A stretch of DNA of 9,144 nucleotides from NCBI GenBank assembly GCA_018713425.1, contig DVOT01000163.1:1-9144 (forward strand). The letters are read 5' to 3'. This document shows positions 6,611 to 9,144 of the stretch, piece after piece. This stretch comes from Alectryocaccomicrobium faecavium. GTDB lineage: Bacteria > Bacillota > Clostridia > Christensenellales > Aristaeellaceae. Numbering within the stretch: position 1 is the stretch's first letter; each line of letters begins with the position of its first letter. Under the pieces are notes generated by a model. The model did not search any database. It was not told where the DNA came from and was given only the letters and a program-made list of their open reading frames with translations. Made by a program: the position numbers and the translations under genes.

Positions 6611-6631
6611 CGCGGCGTAACACAAAATTGC

Positions 6632-6660
6632 TTGTGCGAAACGGGCGCATCCGCTATAAT
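6632..6660 (+). promoter_or_regulatory. Promoter for the T-box leader and proS
   Basis: TTGTGC (6632-6637), a 17-bp spacer and a perfect TATAAT (6655-6660) lie just upstream of the first conserved T-box bases. Transcription should start near 6667, giving a leader of about 270 bases before proS. Confidence 0.75.
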
Positions 6661-6666
6661 GGAACC

Positions 6667-6911
6667 GCAATGATGGAGAAAGCCCCGCAAACCGGTCTTT
6701 AGAGAGCGCGCCCACGGCTGAAAGGCGCGCGGCCACGGGCGCGGCGGCTCCGGCCTCCAGAGCGCGCAGAAGAACGCGTTCGCCCGCGCGGCGGCGAAAT
6801 TCTGCCGGGTCGCTCCCGATACAGGGCGCGAAAGGGCGCGTTTGCGCCGAAGCAAGGTGGTACCGCGAAGATTGCATCCTTCGCCCCTGCAACGGGGCGA
6901 GGGATGTTTTT
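6667..6911 (+). promoter_or_regulatory. T-box riboswitch (proline) upstream of proS
   Basis: The diagnostic T-box AAGGTGGTACCGCG is at 6854-6867. The antiterminator can be drawn fully. GCAAGG (6852-6857) pairs with CCCTGC (6885-6890) with one A/C mismatch. TGGTACC (6858-6864) forms the bulge. GCGAAG (6865-6870) pairs with CTTCGC (6879-6884). The bulge bases TGGT match a tRNA ending in ACCA, as tRNA-Pro does. Stem I has a base helix TGGAG (6674-6678)/CTCCA (6755-6759), and GCCCCGC (6682-6688) pairs with 6741-6748. AGAGAG is at 6701-6706, and a GCGCGCC/GGCGCGC distal stem (6706-6712, 6724-6730) carries CGGCTGAAA in its loop. The bases left in the 3' side of the specifier loop are TCCGGC (6749-6754), holding CCG (6750-6752), a proline codon. 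Uncharged tRNA-Pro should favour the antiterminator and switch on proS. The T-box identity is near certain; the exact specifier is my own fold. Confidence 0.95.
6875..6911 (+). terminator. T-box-controlled intrinsic terminator
   Basis: A 13-bp stem (6875-6887 with 6894-6906, one G-U pair) closes a 6-base loop and is followed by TTTTT (6907-6911). Its 5' arm contains the bases 6879-6887 that the antiterminator needs, so the two folds exclude each other. It ends 27 bp before the proS start. Confidence 0.93.
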
Positions 6912-6938
6912 CAATTCCATGGAAAAAGGAGCATCCGT

Positions 6939-8666
6939 ATGAAACTGAAAAACCTCGTCACCAAGCGCTACAAAGAAACCCCCTCGGATTGCCAGATCGC
7001 CAGCCAGGCGCTGATGATGCGCGGCGGCTATATGAAGAGCGTGGGCAACGGCATCTTCACGCTTTCGCCGGTCACCCGGCGCATCACCGCCAAAATCGAG
7101 GCCATCATCCGCGAAGAAATGAACCGCATCGGCGGCCAGGAAGTGCTGTTCCCCGTGGTGATGCCGGCGGCGCTGTGGCGCGAATCGGGCCGCTATGAAT
7201 CTGTGGGCAGCGAACTGGTGCGCTTCAAGGATCGCTCCGGCGCGGATATGGTGCTGGGCATGACGCATGAAGAAGCTTCCGTGCATTACGCGCGCGACCT
7301 GGCGGATAGCTACACCCAGTATCCCTTTATGATCTACCAGATTCAAACCAAGTTCCGCGATGAGCCCCGCTGCCGCGGCGGTCTGATCCGCGTGCGCGAA
7401 TTCACCATGAAGGACGCGTATTCCTTCCACACCTCGCAGGAAGATCTCGCCCGGTATTACGACATCTGCTACGAGGCGTACAACCGCATCTTCGCCCGCG
7501 CGGGCTTGCCGGAAGTCGTGGCCGTGGCTTCGGACAGCGGCATGATGGGCGGCAAAGTTTCGCACGAATACATGCTGCTCACGCCCGTGGGCGAGGACAC
7601 CATCGTGCTCTGCCACGATTGCGATTACCGCGCCAACATGGAGGCCGCGCCCTGCATCACGCACAGCGCGCCCACCGAGCCCGCCGAGCGCAAAAAGGTC
7701 GCCACGCCCGGCGTCAAGACCATCGAAGACCTGTGCGCTTTCCTGGGCATTCCCGCGACCGCGACCTGCAAGGCCGTCGTCTACCAGGAAAACCTCACGG
7801 ACAAATACATCGTCGCCTTCCTGCGCGGCGATTTGGACATCAACGAAACCAAGCTGCGCAATTTTGTGAAAGCGGAAATCCACCCCGGCGAAATCACGCC
7901 CGAAAGCGGCCTGTGCGCCGGGTTCATCGGCCCGCTGGGCCTGCCCAAGGACGTGCGCGTGGTGTTCGACGCCTCCCTGCAGGGCGGCGGGTATTACGCC
8001 ACCGGCGCGAACGAGACGGACGCGCACTTCACCGGCTTCAACATCGAGCGCGACCTGGGCGCGGTGGAATATGTGGACGTGGCCAAGGCATATGACGGCG
8101 GCATCTGCCCCTCCTGCGGCAAGCCCTCCATCTACACCGCGCGCGGCATCGAGGTGGGCAACATCTTCCAGTTGGGCACCAAGTACACCGAGAGCATGAA
8201 CATGACCTATGTGGACGCGGACGGTTCCCTCAAGCATCCCATCATGGGTTGCTACGGCATCGGCGTAGGCCGCCTGGCCGCTTCCGCCTGCGAAGCGCAT
8301 CACGATGAATACGGCCCCATCTGGCCCATTTCCATCGCGCCCTGGCAGGTGCACATCTGCTCCCTGCGGCCGGACGACGCGCAAGTGGCCGAAGTTTCGC
8401 AGAACCTCTACGACGAATTGAACCGCCGCGGCATCGAAGTCATCTGGGACGACCGGCCCGTGAGCGCCGGCGTGATGTTCTCGGACGCGGACCTGCTGGG
8501 CGTGCCCGTGCGCGCGGTCGTCAGCCCCAAGAGCCTGAAAAACGGCGCGGTGGAAATCTCCCTGCGCGACAAGTCCCTGCGCGAAAGCAAGCCCATTGCC
8601 GAAGCCGCGGACTTCCTTTACAACCTCGTGAAGGCGGAACTGGAAAAGCTGGATTGCCACCTGTAA
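6939..8666 (+). CDS. proS: Prolyl-tRNA synthetase, bacterial type with editing insertion
   Basis: A 575-residue class II synthetase that charges tRNA-Pro with proline using ATP in the cytoplasm; full length for the bacterial type. AAGGAG lies 7 bases before the ATG. The catalytic core has the motif 1 region near 62-80 (GGQEVLFPVVMP), the motif 2 loop 139-155 (FRDEPRCRGGLIRVREF) and motif 3 437-445 (GCYGIGVGR). An insertion of roughly 225-390 is the YbaK-like domain that clears mischarged Ala-tRNA-Pro. Lys278 in CKAVVY sits where the E. coli editing lysine (K279) lies. Two CxxC pairs, Cys225/228 and Cys390/393, flank the insertion and could bind zinc; such pairs occur in some Gram-positive homologues. 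The anticodon-binding domain is about 465-575 (WQVHICSL, RGIEVIWDDRPVSAGVMFSD, GVPVRAVVSP). Expression is controlled by the T-box leader directly upstream. No defect is seen. Confidence 0.98.
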   Translation: MKLKNLVTKRYKETPSDCQIASQALMMRGGYMKSVGNGIFTLSPVTRRITAKIEAIIREEMNRIGGQEVLFPVVMPAALWRESGRYESVGSELVRFKDRSGADMVLGMTHEEASVHYARDLADSYTQYPFMIYQIQTKFRDEPRCRGGLIRVREFTMKDAYSFHTSQEDLARYYDICYEAYNRIFARAGLPEVVAVASDSGMMGGKVSHEYMLLTPVGEDTIVLCHDCDYRANMEAAPCITHSAPTEPAERKKVATPGVKTIEDLCAFLGIPATATCKAVVYQENLTDKYIVAFLRGDLDINETKLRNFVKAEIHPGEITPESGLCAGFIGPLGLPKDVRVVFDASLQGGGYYATGANETDAHFTGFNIERDLGAVEYVDVAKAYDGGICPSCGKPSIYTARGIEVGNIFQLGTKYTESMNMTYVDADGSLKHPIMGCYGIGVGRLAASACEAHHDEYGPIWPISIAPWQVHICSLRPDDAQVAEVSQNLYDELNRRGIEVIWDDRPVSAGVMFSDADLLGVPVRAVVSPKSLKNGAVEISLRDKSLRESKPIAEAADFLYNLVKAELEKLDCHL

Positions 8667-8672
8667 ACGCCT

Positions 8673-8713
8673 AGCATATCCCCTATCAAGGCGCATCCTA
8701 CGGGGATATGGCT
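8673..8713 (+). repeat. Hairpin just after proS
   Basis: CATATCCCC (8675-8683) pairs with GGGGATATG (8702-8710) around an 18-base loop. With one bulged base the helix can also recruit AGC (8673-8675) and GCT (8711-8713). No T run follows. It begins 7 bp after the proS stop and ends 3 bp before the inverted-repeat element, so it may be an mRNA 3'-end structure or part of the repeat complex. Confidence 0.55.
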
Positions 8714-8741
8714 CCAACCCCTCAGTCGGCTTCGCCGCCAA

Positions 8742-8769
8742 CTCCCCTTGTACCCAAGGGGAGCCTTTT
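8742..8769 (+). terminator. Probable proS terminator within the left arm
   Basis: CTCCCCTTG (8742-8750) pairs perfectly with CAAGGGGAG (8755-8763) around a TACC loop, followed by CC and TTTT (8766-8769). It is the first U-tailed hairpin after the proS stop codon, about 75 bp downstream. Confidence 0.6.
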
Positions 8770-8926
8770 GGGCGCTGCCGCGCCACATGGAGGCACACCG
8801 TCCAAAGGTTTCCCTTTGTTCATCGGATTTTATATTCTCTATTTTCCCAATAATTTTCTGCGAATATATCACACTTTGCACAACTAATGTTTGATTAATG
8901 CTATTTTCTATGATATAGCACTTTCC

Positions 8927-8954
8927 AAAAGGCTCCCCTTTCACAAAGGGGAGC
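8927..8954 (-). terminator. Minus-strand terminator-like hairpin in the right arm
   Basis: CTCCCCTTT (8933-8941) pairs with AAAGGGGAG (8945-8953) around a CAC loop, with an outer G-C pair. Read on the minus strand it is followed by CCTTTT. With its left-arm twin it would block transcription entering from either side. Confidence 0.5.
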
Positions 8955-8979
8955 TGTCGGCGCTAGCCGACTGAGGGGT

Positions 8980-9144
8980 GCGCGAAGCGCGCGCAGTGCG
9001 CGGAGCAGCGCGAAGTAAGCCCAGTAAGGCAAAGAAAGCCGCGAGTGAGCTTGCGAACATCGGAGGCCCGAAGGGCTGAAGTGGCGAGCACACGGAGCGA
9101 AGCGCAGTGCACAATCGGAGGCCGCGAAGCGGCTGGAGGCGCGA
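8980..9144 (+). repeat. GC-rich tract of GAA-triloop mini-hairpins and degenerate direct repeats
   Basis: The tract holds several short stems closed by GAA: GCGC-GAA-GCGC (8980-8990), GCCC-GAA-GGGC (9066-9076), GC-GAA-GC (9097-9103) and GCCGC-GAA-GCGGC (9121-9133). The phrase ATCGGAGGC occurs twice (near 9059 and 9114), each time leading straight into one of these hairpins and then GGCTG or GGGCTG, so the unit is about 55 bp long. It runs off the window edge. There is no plus-strand gene; stops occur throughout. Its function is unknown. Confidence 0.6.

Larger units (their letters stand above)
8717..8979. mobile_element. MITE-like element with 55-bp imperfect inverted terminal arms
   Basis: The left arm (8717-8771) starts ACCCCTCAGTCGGC and ends CCTTTTGG. 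The right arm (8925-8979), read in reverse, starts and ends with the same bases. The arms are equal in length and roughly four-fifths alike. Each contains a CTCCCC...GGGGAG hairpin; their middles differ mainly around the inner CGGC...GCCG hairpin. The core (8772-8924) becomes AT-rich from about 8809, unlike the GC-rich surroundings. It holds further small dyads: CAAAGG/CCTTTG (8803-8808, 8813-8818) and TGCTAT/ATAGCA (8899-8904, 8915-8920). No transposase or credible gene is inside, and I could not find a clear target-site duplication. Similar CCCCTCAGTCGGC-type repeats are, from memory, common between genes in gut Clostridia. A non-autonomous mobile element is the best reading; a large regulatory palindrome is the alternative. 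Confidence 0.65.

Noticed and set aside
6699..8798. Minus-strand open frame of 699 codons opposite proS and the T-box leader
   Set aside because: It is antisense to a certain proS gene and its leader and begins inside the inverted-repeat element. Its composition is a GC-rich shadow, with no domain or ribosome binding site.
8618..8944. Minus-strand open frame of 108 codons across the inverted-repeat element
   Set aside because: It starts inside a terminal arm, crosses the AT-rich core and ends antisense within proS. The translation shows no family resemblance, and the two arms code for unrelated residues.
8941..9144. Minus-strand frame open from the right edge to a stop at 8941-8943
   Set aside because: It is made entirely of GC-rich hairpin repeats and the right arm. 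The Ala/Arg/Ser/Pro-rich translation looks like the kind of spurious protein that such repeats produce.
8717..9144. CRISPR array
   Set aside because: Repeats are inverted or degenerate, spacing is irregular, and there are no unique spacers of even length or cas genes.

Overview
The window looks like a chromosomal stretch of a GC-rich, low-copy Bacillota/Clostridia-type bacterium, probably an uncultured gut lineage. The evidence is strong GGAGG-type ribosome binding sites, TATAAT promoters, a TTG start codon, a lipoprotein lipobox, a proline T-box leader and a bacterial-type ProRS. The exact order cannot be fixed from sequence alone. Gene content is mostly ordinary, and I do not see an undescribed defence or biosynthetic system. 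The best material is regulatory and structural.

Layout. 1-1001 (minus): an edge-truncated secreted protein with an N-terminal carbohydrate-binding-like domain, preceded by a YraN/UPF0102 nuclease-like gene with its own promoter. 1120-2674: a MerR-family regulator (minus, TTG start) divergent from a DUF4097-like lipoprotein (plus). The shared 106-bp gap holds a textbook MerR-type promoter with a 19-bp spacer over a dyad, so the lipoprotein gene is the predicted target. 2691-5071: a bidirectional terminator-like hairpin, a small nitroreductase and an ABC exporter half-transporter (both minus). 5072-5287: divergent promoters. 5288-6547 (plus): an AAA-type ATPase with a C-terminal DUF4143 domain.

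6632-8666 (plus): a promoter, a complete T-box riboswitch (Stem I with a candidate CCG proline specifier, antiterminator and intrinsic terminator) and proS. The leader should couple ProRS expression to uncharged tRNA-Pro. 8667-9144: no credible gene. This stretch holds a hairpin, then a 263-bp element with 55-bp imperfect inverted terminal arms around an AT-rich core (MITE-like), whose left arm probably supplies the proS terminator. A GC-rich tract with repeated GAA-triloop mini-hairpins follows and runs off the window edge.
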